In this document: in pieces, positions 63,106-64,000 of the stretch | Position numbering within the stretch: position 1 is the stretch's first letter | Layout: each line of letters starts with the position of its first letter | Assembly (NCBI GenBank): GCA_048594975.1 | Contig: JBMDXQ010000035.1 | Coordinates: 1-64,000 of the forward strand | Length of the DNA: 64,000 nt | Source of the DNA: JBMDXB01 sp048594975 | GTDB taxonomy: Bacteria; Acidobacteriota; Vicinamibacteria; Vicinamibacterales; 2-12-FULL-66-21 | Direction: 5' to 3' | Position numbers and translations under genes: made by a program | Notes under the pieces: model-generated | What the model saw: the letters and a program-made list of their open reading frames with translations, nothing else | What the model was told of the DNA's origin: nothing | Database searches by the model: none

Positions 63106-64000
63106 GTGAGCAGGACCATTCGCATGCTGGCCACGGCGGTGGCGATCGGCACGGCTGCGCCCGCGTCGGCGCAGGACACCGACCGCGTCAAGGAGCTGAT
63201 TCAGCAGGCGCTCGCGTCGCAGGGCCAGCCGGCGCAGGGCCAGCCGGCGCAGCCCGCGCCGGTGCCCGGGCTCACCGAGCCCGCGGGATCGGTCGTCAAC
63301 CTGACGGAGGAAGAGGCGGTCAAGCGCGCGGCCGAGCGCAATCTCAACATCGCGTCGGAGCGCCTGACCCCGCAGACGTGGGATTTCTCGCTGGCGGCCG
63401 CGTACGCCTTCTACCGGCCGACCGTGACGTCGATGGTGCGAACGCAGTCGGCCACGCAGCTGCCGAACACGATCTTCGAAGGTGGCACGAAGGTCGACAG
63501 CGACACGAACAACTGGAACGGCGGCATCCAGCAGCAGGTGCGATGGGGCGGCGGGGCGTTCAACGTCAACTTCAACAACAGCCGCAATTACTCGACGGGC
63601 ACGAACACCGCGTTCAACCCGTCGTTCAATACCGGCCTCACGGCCAGTTACCTGCAGCCGCTGCTCCGGAATCGCAAGATCGACAACAACCGCGCCACGC
63701 TGCTGACGACCGAGATCAGCCAGGACATATCCGAGATCAACCTGACCGGGACGATGCTGAGCATTCTCGCCGAGACCCGCAAAGCCTACTGGGAACTCGT
63801 CTACAGCTACCAGGCGGTCGAGGCAGCGCAGGGCGCGCTGGAGCTGGCGGCGAAGCTCGTCGCCGACAACCGCTCGCGCGTCGAGATCGGCACGATGGCG
63901 CCGATCGACGTCGTCCAGGCACAGGCGGAGGAGGCCACGCGGCGGCAGCAGCTCGTGACGGCGCAGGCCACGCTGCGGAACAACGAGCTCGCGCTCAAGA
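63106..64000 (+). CDS. TolC-family outer membrane channel (partial)
   Basis: 298 residues visible, open to the window edge. GTG start with GGAGG seven bases upstream; signal peptide (MLATAVAIGTAAPASAQ), a duplicated GQPAQ linker, then the TolC-type domain with alternating beta (TSMVRTQSATQLPNTIFEG) and helical sections (LSILAETRKAYWELVYSYQA). The C-terminal half is beyond the window. It would pair with an efflux pump expected downstream. Confidence 0.88.
   Translation, partial: MSRTIRMLATAVAIGTAAPASAQDTDRVKELIQQALASQGQPAQGQPAQPAPVPGLTEPAGSVVNLTEEEAVKRAAERNLNIASERLTPQTWDFSLAAAYAFYRPTVTSMVRTQSATQLPNTIFEGGTKVDSDTNNWNGGIQQQVRWGGGAFNVNFNNSRNYSTGTNTAFNPSFNTGLTASYLQPLLRNRKIDNNRATLLTTEISQDISEINLTGTMLSILAETRKAYWELVYSYQAVEAAQGALELAAKLVADNRSRVEIGTMAPIDVVQAQAEEATRRQQLVTAQATLRNNELALK

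Overview
The window is 64 kb of very GC-rich, densely coded chromosomal DNA dominated by conserved housekeeping genes. The best lineage clue is the VWA protein at 37804-38673, which has the features of the 'VWFA-related Acidobacterial domain' family. Together with the NtrY/NtrX/DUF4390 block, small proline-rich secreted proteins and heptamer-type intergenic repeats, this points to Acidobacteriota, probably Vicinamibacteria. The phylum is inferred from family knowledge, not from a marker-gene tree. I see no tRNA, rRNA, CRISPR array, prophage or transposase. GC content, gene density and apparent codon use look uniform.

Region by region: 0.1-9.3 kb (minus strand) is a translation and secretion operon, ffh-rpsP-khpA-rimM-trmD-rplS-rnhB, running into a large TPR protein, a small membrane protein, thiE, a RodZ-like gene and an unknown. 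9.4-19.2 kb (minus) holds riboflavin genes (ribD-ribE-ribBA), ftsY, gpsA, plsY, thpR, cinA, pgpA, an RDD protein and a TPR/TM protein. 19.2-19.5 kb is a large inverted array of 6-mer and 7-mer repeats. 19.5-31.4 kb carries ftcD, the ntrY-ntrX two-component pair with DUF4390, nrdR and a flippase-like protein upstream, then purC, a Fis-type HTH protein and groES-groEL behind a two-promoter, two-CIRCE-like control region.

31.4-44.9 kb holds a divergent glycerophosphodiesterase/glpT pair sharing one palindromic -10, a TonB protein, two stress-type proteins, an FAD oxidoreductase, the acidobacterial VWA protein, tatA, selB, rnr and an ECF sigma operon. 45.0-51.7 kb (minus) runs pckA, gatB, ftsE, ftsX, a small unknown and glycerate kinase. 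51.8-58.2 kb is a signalling cluster: a hybrid histidine kinase, a sigma-54 activator and an HD-GYP response regulator in one operon, with a second sigma-54 activator upstream. That operon has a good sigma-54 promoter match and paired upstream activator sites. 58.3-64.0 kb carries a SpoIID-like lipoprotein, an ECF sigma with a zinc anti-sigma, ispH, two small envelope proteins and the 5' part of a TolC-type channel.

Many neighbouring genes overlap by exactly four bases (ATGA, GTGA and once CTGA), which indicates translational coupling. Non-coding space is short, and much of it is occupied by repeats: GGCATTC heptamers, GAGTCA hexamers, CTCCGTG copies about 18-24 bp apart, GGTCCGG heptamers, GC-rich palindromes next to start codons, and GCAGCCC hairpins. 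Two of these repeat regions are built as inverted arms around a core. They and the sigma-54 signalling operon are the least ordinary parts of the window.
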